Source: [Clostridium] hylemonae DSM 15053 (GTDB lineage Bacteria; Bacillota; Clostridia; Lachnospirales; Lachnospiraceae). Taken from it: 64,000 nucleotides of DNA. Shown here piece after piece: positions 52,080-60,901 of the stretch. A program made the translations under genes and the position numbers. The DNA lies in assembly GCF_008281175.1 (NCBI RefSeq), contig NZ_CP036524.1, positions 3,286,001 through 3,350,000 of the forward strand, in the 5' to 3' direction. The notes below the pieces were generated by a model that was given only the letters and a program-made list of their open reading frames with translations, had not been told where the DNA came from and did no database searches. Numbering within the stretch: the stretch's first letter is position 1; the number at the start of each line of letters is the position of its first letter.

Positions 52080-53084
52080 TTATTCTTTAATCTGTCCGTT
52101 GTCTTTGTACATCTGGATATATTCGTCAACATTGTCACTTGTGATCAATGGTGCCGGAACATTGTCGTTGATGTCAGTAATTTTCTTGTCGCCTGTCAGA
52201 ACAGAGTGAATTGCCTCTGCGTTCATTTTTGCCAGGTCGATTGCTGACTGTAAACCTGTAGATGTCATTTTGCCTTCTTTGATCAACAGACAAGCTTCTG
52301 CTGTTCCGTCAACGCCGTATGCCAGCATATCTTTAAATTTGTCATTATCTTTTACTACTTCGATCGCGCCTGCCGCCATGTTGTCATTCATAGATACAAC
52401 TGCGTCGATGTCGCCGTAAGCCTGTACCCAGTCTTCCATGAGTGACATAGCTTCGTCTTTGTTCCAGTTTGCAATGTCTTCTGCAAGGATCTCAACGTCT
52501 GGTCTCTTCTCGAAGAATTCTTTCTCCCATGCGTTTCTTCTCTCTGTGCTGTGGAAGTTACCTGCAGGTCCTAACAGAACAACAACTTTTGCGTTCTCAG
52601 GAATCTGGTCAACTGCGAGTTCACAGTTTACTTTGGCCTGCTCGTATGGATCAGCGTCGATGGAACCTGTTCCCTCACACTCAACACGTGGGTTTGTTGT
52701 GATACATGGGATCCCTGCGTCAACTACCTGCTGGATATAAGGAAGCTGGGCCTCGCCGTTGTTAGCCTGGATGATGATTCCGTCAAATCCGCTGGAGATG
52801 GCGTTCTCGATCATTGTGTTTTCTTTTTCGTCGTTTGCTTCGCCGTCAAATACTTCAAGTGTCATATCGTCATAGTTCTCAAATTCAGCCTTCAGCTCAT
52901 TTGCAAGCCATGCCGCGAATGAATCGGACTGAGCTCTTGCGATATAAGCAACCTTATAGCTGTCTTTTTTGTCCCCTGAATCCTTCTTGTCATCAGAACT
53001 TCCTGAGTCTGATTTGCTGCATCCGATCGCCATTGTGGCAACCATTGCCGCGCAGAGTAATACACTTATAACTTTCTTTTTCAT
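52080..53084 (-). CDS. Sugar/polyol-binding lipoprotein of ABC importer (RbsB-like)
   Basis: 334 residues from MKKKVISVLL. Lipobox AIGC (Cys22), a Ser/Asp/Lys-rich linker and a type I binding fold with GFDGIIIQANNGEA, GIPCITTNPRV and VSMNDNMAAGAIEVV. The ATG at 53084 has AAGGAGG upstream; the frame to 53132 is longer but lacks a ribosome site. It is third in the operon ATPase-permease-binding protein. Downstream polyol dehydrogenase genes suggest a polyol or ketose ligand. Confidence 0.92.
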   Translation of the reverse strand: MKKKVISVLLCAAMVATMAIGCSKSDSGSSDDKKDSGDKKDSYKVAYIARAQSDSFAAWLANELKAEFENYDDMTLEVFDGEANDEKENTMIENAISSGFDGIIIQANNGEAQLPYIQQVVDAGIPCITTNPRVECEGTGSIDADPYEQAKVNCELAVDQIPENAKVVVLLGPAGNFHSTERRNAWEKEFFEKRPDVEILAEDIANWNKDEAMSLMEDWVQAYGDIDAVVSMNDNMAAGAIEVVKDNDKFKDMLAYGVDGTAEACLLIKEGKMTSTGLQSAIDLAKMNAEAIHSVLTGDKKITDINDNVPAPLITSDNVDEYIQMYKDNGQIKE

Positions 53085-53161
53085 AGATAATGTCCTCCTT
53101 TTTTTTGCTTTCATATTGTAAAAGTTCTGCACTTAATGCATTCATTTTAATGAGAAAAGTC

Positions 53162-54157
53162 TTATTTTGCTTCCTCTTTCTTGGCGTCATCTGCCACAAG
53201 GATAACTTTTCTCGTCTTCTTATTCTTGGAACGGATGTCCAGTACGACCGCAAACGCGATGATGGCGCCTTTGACTATCTGCTGTACGTAGGAATCCACC
53301 CCGGTCAGGTTCATGATATTGTTCAGGAACCCGATGATAAACGCACCTGCAAGAGTACCCATCGTCGTTCCCACACCGCCTGAGAAACTCGTACCGCCGA
53401 CGATCGTAGCCGTCAGACCTTCCATCTCGTATCCTACCGCGCCGTTTGGCAGACCCGCATTTACACGGCTCATGAACAGCACGCCGGCGATTCCGGCAAA
53501 CACACCGTTGATTATGTATGTGATGTACTTATTCTTCTTAACATTGATACCGGATGCGATGGCAGCTCCTTCGTTGCCGCCGATGGCATACAGTGAACGT
53601 CCGTATCTTGTGTGGTTCATGATATACCAGGTGATGATCGTGATCACGACCATGAATATAATAGGCATCGGTATCGGCCCTACGCTTCCCTGTCCGAATA
53701 CGGTAAAGTCTTTCAGCTGAAGCAGGTTCTGTCCCTTTGTATAGAGAAGCGCCGCGCCTCTCGCCATGGTCTGCATCGCCAGTGTGGCAATGAAGGCCGG
53801 AACATCAAAATGTGTTACAAGCACCGCGTTCACAAGGTTACACAGAACACCGACTACAACGGCCAGCAGAAGCGCCAGCAAAAGAGAACCGGTAGACTGG
53901 TAACAGGCGATCGACAGCACGCCTGCAAGCGCCAGCACGGAACCTACGGACAAGTCGATCAGTCCCGCGATAACGAGGAGCATTTCTCCGTATGCTATGA
54001 TCGTTCCTACCGACAGCTGGCGGGCAACGTTTGTCAGGTTGTTTACGGACAAGAAATTCTCATTCAGCACCGCACATAATATAAACATTGCCAGCAACAC
54101 AATAAAAATAGAATATTTTTCTACAAACTTACTGTTTTTGAATTTACTTTTATTCAT
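53162..54157 (-). CDS. Sugar ABC transporter permease, RbsC-like
   Basis: 331 residues from MNKSKFKNSK. Family landmarks are VIAGLIDLSVGSVLAL and ATIVGGTSFSGGVGTTMGT, with about ten hydrophobic segments and a Lys-rich C-terminus. The ATG at 54157 has GGAGG upstream and lies 4 bp after the ATPase stop; the longer frame to 54193 would overlap that gene. It is the channel of the third RbsABC importer. Confidence 0.93.
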   Translation of the reverse strand: MNKSKFKNSKFVEKYSIFIVLLAMFILCAVLNENFLSVNNLTNVARQLSVGTIIAYGEMLLVIAGLIDLSVGSVLALAGVLSIACYQSTGSLLLALLLAVVVGVLCNLVNAVLVTHFDVPAFIATLAMQTMARGAALLYTKGQNLLQLKDFTVFGQGSVGPIPMPIIFMVVITIITWYIMNHTRYGRSLYAIGGNEGAAIASGINVKKNKYITYIINGVFAGIAGVLFMSRVNAGLPNGAVGYEMEGLTATIVGGTSFSGGVGTTMGTLAGAFIIGFLNNIMNLTGVDSYVQQIVKGAIIAFAVVLDIRSKNKKTRKVILVADDAKKEEAK

Positions 54158-54161
54158 TTTC

Positions 54162-55664
54162 CTATACCTCCGCTTTTTCTGTGCCTGTCGCAAATCTCAT
54201 AATAGTTTCCTGTGAGAACTCGTCTCTGTTCAGGCATCCTGTGATCATTCCTTTGTTCATGACATAGATTCTGTCGCACATTCCGATCAGTTCAGGCAGT
54301 TCTGACGAAACCATGATGACCGTCTTCCCTTCTTTGACAAGTTCAGTCATCAGTCTGTATATCTCAAACTTAGCGCCAACATCGATACCTCTTGTCGGCT
54401 CATCAAGGATCAATACATCCGGATCCCGGAGCATCCATTTTGCAAGAAGGACTTTCTGCTGGTTACCGCCGCTAAGCGCCTGTATGGCAGTCTCTAACGA
54501 AGGTGTCTTGACGTTCATCTTGTCGAAATATTCCCCGACGAGCTTTTTCTCTTCTCTTGGATGGCTTCTGCCTCCGTAGATGAATTTGTCAAGACTGGAA
54601 ATACTCGCATTCTCCATAACGCTTCTTATAGGTACGATTCCATAGCGTCTTCTGTCTTCTGACAGCATGACTACTTTATTGTTGATACTGTCTCTTACTT
54701 TCTTGATATGTACCGGCTTGCCGTGCACCTTGATCTCTCCGCCGTCGTACGGGTCCAGGCCGAAGATCGCGCGCATGGTCTCGGTCCGTCCCGCTCCCAT
54801 GAGTCCCGCGAATCCAACGATCTCCCCCTTCTTTGCATAGAAGTTGATATCTTTGAATACCCCTCTGCTCTCCAGATCCTTGATCTCAAGTATCGGCTCG
54901 CCGACAGGTACTTCTTCCTTCGGGTATACATTTTCCATCTTCCGGCCTACCATCAGGGCAATGACCGTATCCAGATCAAGCTCGGAAGCCGGATGTGTCT
55001 CCACCACCGTACCGTCACGCAGCACCGTGATATCGTCCGCGATGCGGAACACTTCTTCCATCTTGTGGGATATGTAGATAATGCTTACGCCGCGGCTCTT
55101 CAGTTCCGCGATCTTCTCAAACAGTACCTCTACCTCTCTGTTTGTGATCGCCGATGTCGGCTCATCCATGATAACAATATCTGCGTTATTCGAGATCGCC
55201 TTGATGATCTCAAGCATCTGAATGTCAGATACCGTGAGCGTCTTGAGCTTCTGTTCCGGGTCATAGGGCAGCTTCTCCTGCTCCAGGAACCTCAGCGTCT
55301 CCTTGCGGACCTTTCTCCAGTCTATTTTTCCGATCTTATTTACCGGCAGCCTTCCGAGAAACAGATTCTCTTCGATCGACATCTCAGGAACGTAATTCAG
55401 CTCCTGGGCGATCATGGCGATCCCATAGCTTTGTGCCTGGATAGGATTTTTGATCTCCACCGGCTTCTCGTCAATGAATATCTGTCCTGAGTCCGGCTTG
55501 TAAAGTCCGTTGATGATTTTCATCAGAGTCGACTTTCCTGCGCCGTTCTCGCCGCAAAGGGCATGTACTGTCCCTTTCCTGACTGCAAAATCGATGTTGT
55601 CCAAAGCTTTAACTCCCGGGAAAGACTTATTAATTCCGCTGACACGCATTTTAATATTCTCCAC
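54162..55664 (-). CDS. Sugar ABC transporter ATP-binding protein, RbsA-like
   Basis: 500-residue double ATPase. Cassette 1: GENGAGKST, LTVSDIQMLEIIKAI, VIMDEPTSAIT, IYISHKMEE. Cassette 2: GLMGAGRTE, LSGGNQQKVLLAKWM, LILDEPTRGID. The GTG at 55664 (MENIKMRVSG) has AGGGAGG 8 bases upstream and is preferred over the ATG at 55649 and the longer frame to 55715. It is the first gene of the importer operon behind a consensus promoter at 55843-55871 and a leader of about 170 bases. Confidence 0.92.
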   Translation of the reverse strand: MENIKMRVSGINKSFPGVKALDNIDFAVRKGTVHALCGENGAGKSTLMKIINGLYKPDSGQIFIDEKPVEIKNPIQAQSYGIAMIAQELNYVPEMSIEENLFLGRLPVNKIGKIDWRKVRKETLRFLEQEKLPYDPEQKLKTLTVSDIQMLEIIKAISNNADIVIMDEPTSAITNREVEVLFEKIAELKSRGVSIIYISHKMEEVFRIADDITVLRDGTVVETHPASELDLDTVIALMVGRKMENVYPKEEVPVGEPILEIKDLESRGVFKDINFYAKKGEIVGFAGLMGAGRTETMRAIFGLDPYDGGEIKVHGKPVHIKKVRDSINNKVVMLSEDRRRYGIVPIRSVMENASISSLDKFIYGGRSHPREEKKLVGEYFDKMNVKTPSLETAIQALSGGNQQKVLLAKWMLRDPDVLILDEPTRGIDVGAKFEIYRLMTELVKEGKTVIMVSSELPELIGMCDRIYVMNKGMITGCLNRDEFSQETIMRFATGTEKAEV

Positions 55665-55842
55665 TCTTCTTTCCTCCCTTTCATATACTGCACAGCTTTT
55701 ACCAAATTTTTGCAAGTTTTACATATTTGTTTTATTACTGTTTATGACCGTTTTTGTTTGAGCTTAAAATGAGCCCAGCATTTTTAACGATTCTATGACA
55801 AATATTTTGCATTTATTATGCATTTTGCTTATTATAGGACAA

Positions 55843-55871
55843 ATTATAATATTATGACCCTTGTTTGTCAA
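55843..55871 (-). promoter_or_regulatory. Consensus promoter of the third sugar importer operon
   Basis: Minus-strand -35 TTGACA (55866-55871), 17-base spacer, -10 TATAAT (55843-55848): a perfect sigma-A consensus. Such strength implies that control is by repression, in line with a DeoR repressor. Confidence 0.85.
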
Positions 55872-56010
55872 GTCACTTTTTTGTCCTTTGACAGTCACTT
55901 TTTTATGATTTTTGTTAAAATAGACACCTTTCGTTACATATTTGTTCATATTTAGTTCATAATGTCAACCGCCATACATTTGTTCTTTTTTACTTTTTTA
56001 TTGTTTTTTA

Positions 56011-56039
56011 TTGTTTTCTTTTTGTTTTTGTGTTATCTT
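56011..56039 (+). promoter_or_regulatory. Promoter of the kinase/aldolase/DeoR operon
   Basis: -35 TTGTTT (56011-56016), 17-base spacer ending TGT (extended -10), -10 TATCTT (56034-56039), about 80 bp before the PfkB start at 56118. Confidence 0.5.
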
Positions 56040-56117
56040 ATGCTTAATTTCTTACCTTCTATTGAACATCACCAGTTCAACAGGTATTTATTAAATGTAC
56101 ATAGAAAGGAGTATGTT

Positions 56118-57059
56118 ATGATTCACACCCTTACGCTGAACCCCGCCATTGACAGGATCCTCTACTTGAAAGAGCTGGAAAAGAATGTCACAAACAGAGT
56201 CAGGAAGACGACAGACACCATCGGCGGCAAAGGCACACACGTATCCATCAACCTGAAGCTTCTGGGGCAGAACAATAACGCATTCGGCATATGCCACGGC
56301 GAAAACGGCAGACAGGTCATCCAGATGCTCTCCGGTCACGGAATTGACGTCCGCTTCAACCATTATATGGAAGAAGGCAAGGAGACACGGACCAACTATC
56401 TGCTCATCGAGGACAGTACCGACTGCACCATCGTGGCAGAATCCGGCGTCACACTTTCGGAGAGGGAACTCGACGAACTTCTGGCGACTATGAAGGAAGT
56501 GATCCGGCCGGGAGATTACCTTATCTTCTCCGGGGACGCGTCCAATTCCCCCGATCCTTCCATATATAACAAGATCCTGCACACCTTCCGGGAACGGGAT
56601 CTGAAGTTTTTCCTGGACACAAGCGGCGCTTCCTTAAAGGAATGCATTCAGGAGTCCCCTTATATGATCAAACCGAATCTGGATGAGCTCTCCACGCTGG
56701 CCGGCTACGACATCCCCGAAGATGACGCTTCCATCATCCGGGCCATCGATTCCCTTGACAAATACGGTGTGGAGATCACCGCCGTATCACTGGGCGGGGA
56801 CGGCTCCATCGTCAAAACACCGGAAGGCGTATTCCGCGTGCATCCGCCACAGGTAAAGGTCGTAAACACGATCGGATGCGGCGACTGCTATCTGGCGGGC
56901 TTCGTATACGGCCTTTCCCAGGGATATGACATGGAAGAGACTATACGGACCGCGACAGGAGTCTCGGCGGCAACCGCAGAGTCACAGCTGTCTGCCGGCT
57001 TTGATACGAGCCGGGCCACGGAACTTAAAAACCAAGTAACAATTGAAAAAATCCGCTGA
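56118..57059 (+). CDS. PfkB-family sugar kinase (1-phosphofructokinase/tagatose-6-phosphate kinase-like)
   Basis: 313 residues from MIHTLTLNPAIDR, the typical FruK/LacC start. GGKGTHVSINL is the N-terminal PfkB signature, and NTIGCGDCYLAGF the C-terminal one, where the anion-hole GAGD is GCGD but the catalytic Asp is kept. The ATG at 56118 has AAAGGAG upstream. It is first in an operon with a class II aldolase, a DeoR regulator and rhamnulose-type enzymes. It probably phosphorylates a ketose phosphate or ketose whose product the aldolases split. The exact substrate is not known. Confidence 0.9.
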   Translation: MIHTLTLNPAIDRILYLKELEKNVTNRVRKTTDTIGGKGTHVSINLKLLGQNNNAFGICHGENGRQVIQMLSGHGIDVRFNHYMEEGKETRTNYLLIEDSTDCTIVAESGVTLSERELDELLATMKEVIRPGDYLIFSGDASNSPDPSIYNKILHTFRERDLKFFLDTSGASLKECIQESPYMIKPNLDELSTLAGYDIPEDDASIIRAIDSLDKYGVEITAVSLGGDGSIVKTPEGVFRVHPPQVKVVNTIGCGDCYLAGFVYGLSQGYDMEETIRTATGVSAATAESQLSAGFDTSRATELKNQVTIEKIR

Positions 57060-57084
57060 TTATATTAAAGTAAAGGAGTAAAGT

Positions 57085-57690
57085 ATGAGCAATTTATCTT
57101 ATTATGAAATGAGACAGGAAATGGTAACCGTAGCACGATTGATGTGGGAGCGCAGACTTACGAACGCAGCCGGAGGCAACTTTGCCGTGCGTGTGGATGA
57201 CAACCGCATTCTCATGTCCCCGTCGCTTATGTCGGAAGAAAAGCACTGTGATATGAAACCGGAAGATTTTCTTCTGATCGATTATGACCAGAACATACTC
57301 GAGGGAGAGGGAAGGCTTTCCCGCGAAGGACTGATGCACGTTCTCATTCTGAGCAACTTTAAGGAAATAGAATGCACGATACACGCCCATCCATTCTACT
57401 GTATGCCGTTCGTAGCCCAGTGCAAACCGATCCCGAATGTGACGGAAGCCACCATGGGGCGCGGTGAAGTCGGCTGCATCGAATGGACAAAAGCATACTC
57501 CGAAGAGCTGAGCAGAAATGTGTACCAGTATTTTGAAGATCACAGGGAACTGGCGGAAAAGAAACCGATCGGAATGATCATGCCAAAGCATGGCGTCGTT
57601 GTGTCAGGCCCGAGCATCTATCTCGCTTACAGTATGCTGGAGAGAATCGAATGCGACGCTTTCTGTACCATTACAAAGAACCTCATCTAA
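57085..57690 (+). CDS. Class II aldolase/adducin-family protein (fuculose-phosphate aldolase-like)
   Basis: 201 residues. GGNFAVR and SREGLMH (putative catalytic Glu) and zinc-ligand motifs IHAHPFY (two His) and PKHGVVV (third His) identify the class II aldolase/RhaD-AraD-FucA family. It lies 25 bp after the PfkB gene and 25 bp before the DeoR gene. A fuculose- or ribulose-phosphate-type substrate cleaved to dihydroxyacetone phosphate or glycolaldehyde phosphate is likely; 4-epimerase activity is an alternative. Confidence 0.88.
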   Translation: MSNLSYYEMRQEMVTVARLMWERRLTNAAGGNFAVRVDDNRILMSPSLMSEEKHCDMKPEDFLLIDYDQNILEGEGRLSREGLMHVLILSNFKEIECTIHAHPFYCMPFVAQCKPIPNVTEATMGRGEVGCIEWTKAYSEELSRNVYQYFEDHRELAEKKPIGMIMPKHGVVVSGPSIYLAYSMLERIECDAFCTITKNLI

Positions 57691-57715
57691 ATCTTAAATA
57701 AGGATGGTATGAAAT

Positions 57716-58540
57716 ATGTACAGCCATGAAAGGAAAGCCAAAATCATAGACCTGCTGAAAGCCCAGTCTTCCGTCAGCGTCAATATACTGGCCGATATGC
57801 TCCACACGTCCAAGGAGACCATACGGCGGGATCTGAAAGAACTGGAGAGCGAGGGCCTTCTGACGAGAACCCACGGCGGGGCCATAACAAACGGCAATTC
57901 CCGCTCGGTCGGGGCGTCGGCAAAGTACGGCGACACGGTACTCAACAACGAGTATCCCTTTGCGCTCCGGCATGTGAGGAATATACCGGAGAAAAAGATG
58001 ATCGCCCAGAGGGCGGCCGCCTTTATCGAGAACCGGGACACGATCTTTATAGACAACAGTTCCACCACCTTATTTCTCATGGACTATATTCCGAGGGAAA
58101 TACATCTGACGATCATCACAAACTCGATCAAGGTGCTGCTGGAGGCCGCCAAGCTTGAAAATCCCAATCTGTCACTCATATCGCTGGCAGGGTTCTACAA
58201 CTGTAATAATTATTCGGTCTACGGCACAAGGACGATCAAAAGCGCGGAAGATTTCTTCCCGAACAAGTCCTTTATTTCCTGTACAGGCGTAACGCTTGAA
58301 AACCGGCTTACAGATATCAGCCTCAACGAGGTAGATACGAAAAAAGCGTTAATGTCGAAGTCAAAAGAGACGTACCTGCTGGCCGACCACACAAAGTTTG
58401 AGATCAACGGGCCGTTCTATCTGTCTGACTTCGATGCGATCGACTATATCGTAACGGATAAATATGACTATACACCTCAGACCGGCAATAACATACGGAC
58501 GATCACTTCCAAGAATAATATAAAGATCATCACAAGCTGA
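57716..58540 (+). CDS. DeoR-family transcriptional regulator
   Basis: 274 residues. The N-terminal DeoR helix-turn-helix has the hallmarks RKAKIIDLLK, VSVNILADML and SKETIRRDLKELE, followed by RTHGGAI. The C-terminal DeoRC sugar-phosphate sensor domain has FIDNSSTTLFL, SLISLAGFYN and LADHTKFE. It lies within the kinase/aldolase operon and probably represses this operon and the divergent importer, with a phosphorylated sugar as inducer. The repeats in 55665-56117 are candidate sites. Confidence 0.93.
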   Translation: MYSHERKAKIIDLLKAQSSVSVNILADMLHTSKETIRRDLKELESEGLLTRTHGGAITNGNSRSVGASAKYGDTVLNNEYPFALRHVRNIPEKKMIAQRAAAFIENRDTIFIDNSSTTLFLMDYIPREIHLTIITNSIKVLLEAAKLENPNLSLISLAGFYNCNNYSVYGTRTIKSAEDFFPNKSFISCTGVTLENRLTDISLNEVDTKKALMSKSKETYLLADHTKFEINGPFYLSDFDAIDYIVTDKYDYTPQTGNNIRTITSKNNIKIITS

Positions 58541-58557
58541 GGGAAGGAGGTTCCACA

Positions 58558-60024
58558 TTGAACATACTGGCTTTTGACCTGGGTGCAAGCGGAGGAAAGC
58601 TCTTTCTTGCGTCCATCGACGGCGGCAAAGCTTCCATAGAAAATATACACAGGTTTGACAACGTATCCTATCAGATCAACGACTGTCTTTACTGGGACAT
58701 CATCAATATATATAAAGAAATGAACACAGGGATCAAAAAGGCGGTCGAACTGACCGGAGACAGCATTGATTCTTTTGCCATCGATTCCTTCTCCAACGAC
58801 TTTGCATTTATCGATGACAAGGGCGCACTGCTCACACCGGTGCGCTGTTACAGGGATAAGCGCACGCAGCGCCACGCCGAAAAGATCTACGGGCGCCTCT
58901 CCAGGGAGGAGCTCTACCGGTTAAGCGGCAACCAGAACGCGCTCTTCAACACTTACATGCAGCTCGCCGCCATGTGTGAGGACGGGCATGACTACATATT
59001 AAAGAACGCGTACAAGATGCTTTTTATTCCGGACCTGCTCATCAATTTTCTGACCGGAAAGACAATATCGGAATATACACTTTCCTCGGTCAGCCAGCTG
59101 TATGATTTTAAAAAGGACGACTGGTGCCAGGAAATACTCGACAGCTATTCCATTCCGCGCAGCCTGTTCGGCACCCTGACAAAACCGGGCACTCTGCTCG
59201 GGCGCACACAGGACAGCTACAATAAATATATGGAGACGAAAGGCTTCCCCGTGTCTGTCGTGTGTGAACACGATACGGCCTCGGCCTACCTCTCCTCTCC
59301 GCTCACATCAGACTGTGCCCTCATAAGCTGCGGCACCTGGGCGCTCATAGGGACTGAGCTGGACTCCTGTGTCATCACACCGGAAGGCTACCGGGTGAAC
59401 CTGGCCAATGAGGGCGGTTATGAGGGCCATCACCGCCTGCTCCGCAACGTGATGAGTTCCTGGTTCATCCAGGAGACGAAACGGTACTATAAAGAACACG
59501 GAAAAGACTATTCCTTTGAAGAACTCGGAAGTCTCGCCGAAGCCGCCGAACCGTTCGCCTACCTCTTTGACCCGGACGAAGACCTGTTCTACGAACCGGG
59601 CAACATGCCGGTAAAGATCCAGCAGTTCTGCATGGAACACTACGGCTCCCGGCCGGAATCTACAGGGGAGATCATCCGCTGCATCTATGAAAGTCTTGCG
59701 ATGAAGTTTCGCTGGACGATCGAACAGCTGGAGCGCATATCCGGCAGATCACTTCCCGTCATCAATATGATGGGGGGAGGCGCCAAGGCGTCCATGCTCT
59801 GCCAGTTCACTGCCAACGCGGCCAGCCGCAAGGTGATCGCCGGTCCGGATGAGGCAACCGCCATAGGCAACATCACAGTGCAGCTCATCTCCACAGGGGC
59901 CGCGCAGACACTGGACGAGGCAAAGGAGATCATGCGTTCATCTTATGAGACAAAGGAATATATTCCCCGTGATACGGACCAGTGGAACTTAAAGTACAGG
60001 GAATTTTTGAAACTGTTGAAATAA
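58558..60024 (+). CDS. rhaB: FGGY-family kinase, rhamnulokinase-like
   Basis: 488 residues. The FGGY N-terminal ATPase fold starts AFDLGASGGKLFLA; sugar-site regions include FAIDSFSNDFAFID and SCGTWALIGTELD, and the C-terminal domain has MMGGGAKASMLCQ, the FGGY phosphate/ribose loop. Size and pattern match RhaB. The start is a TTG at 58558 with GGAAGGAGG 7 bases upstream. No rhamnose isomerase gene is nearby, so the ketose substrate may come from a polyol through the SDR at 60902 or an imported ketose. It precedes the aldolase gene by 42 bp. Confidence 0.88.
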   Translation: MNILAFDLGASGGKLFLASIDGGKASIENIHRFDNVSYQINDCLYWDIINIYKEMNTGIKKAVELTGDSIDSFAIDSFSNDFAFIDDKGALLTPVRCYRDKRTQRHAEKIYGRLSREELYRLSGNQNALFNTYMQLAAMCEDGHDYILKNAYKMLFIPDLLINFLTGKTISEYTLSSVSQLYDFKKDDWCQEILDSYSIPRSLFGTLTKPGTLLGRTQDSYNKYMETKGFPVSVVCEHDTASAYLSSPLTSDCALISCGTWALIGTELDSCVITPEGYRVNLANEGGYEGHHRLLRNVMSSWFIQETKRYYKEHGKDYSFEELGSLAEAAEPFAYLFDPDEDLFYEPGNMPVKIQQFCMEHYGSRPESTGEIIRCIYESLAMKFRWTIEQLERISGRSLPVINMMGGGAKASMLCQFTANAASRKVIAGPDEATAIGNITVQLISTGAAQTLDEAKEIMRSSYETKEYIPRDTDQWNLKYREFLKLLK

Positions 60025-60066
60025 TTCAGTCCCGGTGTCCGGTCCGGGAAGCATAGAGGAGCAAAT

Positions 60067-60879
60067 ATGAAAAATATATTAGAGTCACCAATCATAACCG
60101 AAATCTGTGATATGACAGCCAACATGTACCGTCTCGGGTGGGATGAGAGAAACGGGGGCAATATAAGCTGGCTTCTTGACGAACAGGAACTCGCAGAATA
60201 CCTGGACCTTTCACAGGTCATCCGCAATATTCCGATAGCGTTTGACGCCGCAGAGCTTGCCGGACGTATTTTTCTCGTAACAGGTACCGGAAAATACTTC
60301 AAAAATGTGACCGGGAACCCGCAGGAGAATCTCGGTATCGTCCGCGTGGCTTCAAACGGTACAGAACTGGAACTTCTCTGGGGCTTTGAAGGAGGAGCGC
60401 TTCCCACAAGCGAATTCCCCACCCACCTTATGAACCACATGGCAAGACTGAAAGCAGACCCGGAACACAGGATCGTGATGCACTGCCATCCTGCAAACAC
60501 CATTGCCATGACCTTTGTGCACTCCATAGATGACCGCGAATTCACTTGCACGCTCTGGCAGATGATCACAGAATGCATCGTTGTATTTCCCGACGGTGTG
60601 GGCGTCGTGCCGTGGATGGTCTCCGGCACAAACGATATCGGAGAAGCCACAGCCCGGAAGATCAAAGACTGCCGGCTCGTCGTATGGGCACATCACGGCA
60701 TCTTCGGCACGGGCCGCACGCTGGATGAGGCTTTCGGACTGATAGAGACTGTAGAGAAAGCTGCACAGATCTATATGAAGATCGCCCATCTGGACATCAA
60801 AAACACCATACCGAAAGAACAGCTGAAAGCGCTCGCCGAAACCTTCCATGCAGTACCAAGAGAAGGCTGGCTTGATTAA
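60067..60879 (+). CDS. rhaD: Rhamnulose-1-phosphate aldolase
   Basis: 270 residues, close to E. coli RhaD's 274. Class II zinc-aldolase ligands appear as MHCHPANTIAM (two His) and WAHHGIFGTG (third His), with the catalytic Glu in LPTSEFPTHLMNHM. It should cleave rhamnulose 1-phosphate or a related ketose 1-phosphate to dihydroxyacetone phosphate and lactaldehyde or another aldehyde. The ATG has GAGGAG upstream. The next open frame overlaps its end, but the true next start is at 60902. Confidence 0.9.
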   Translation: MKNILESPIITEICDMTANMYRLGWDERNGGNISWLLDEQELAEYLDLSQVIRNIPIAFDAAELAGRIFLVTGTGKYFKNVTGNPQENLGIVRVASNGTELELLWGFEGGALPTSEFPTHLMNHMARLKADPEHRIVMHCHPANTIAMTFVHSIDDREFTCTLWQMITECIVVFPDGVGVVPWMVSGTNDIGEATARKIKDCRLVVWAHHGIFGTGRTLDEAFGLIETVEKAAQIYMKIAHLDIKNTIPKEQLKALAETFHAVPREGWLD

Positions 60880-60901
60880 AACCAAAAAGGAGGACGAGAG
60901 T

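Larger units (their letters stand above)
55665..56117. promoter_or_regulatory. Divergent control region between the third importer and the kinase/aldolase operon
   Basis: This 453-bp AT-rich gap has no gene. It holds the two promoters listed separately and several repeats: TGCATTTATTATGCA (inverted, 55809-55823, just after the importer's transcription start), AGTCACTTTTTT twice (from about 55871 and 55892), TTTGTTCATA/TTTAGTTCATA (about 55941-55961), and T-rich TTTATTGTTTT repeats (about 55997-56016). These are candidate sites for the DeoR-family regulator encoded at 57716. The open frame from 55962 into the kinase gene starts upstream of the promoter and is not coding. Confidence 0.55.

Noticed and set aside
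55962-56117. N-terminal hydrophobic extension of the PfkB kinase
   Set aside because: It would start upstream of the predicted promoter; the ATG at 56118 has a proper ribosome site and the usual family N-terminus.
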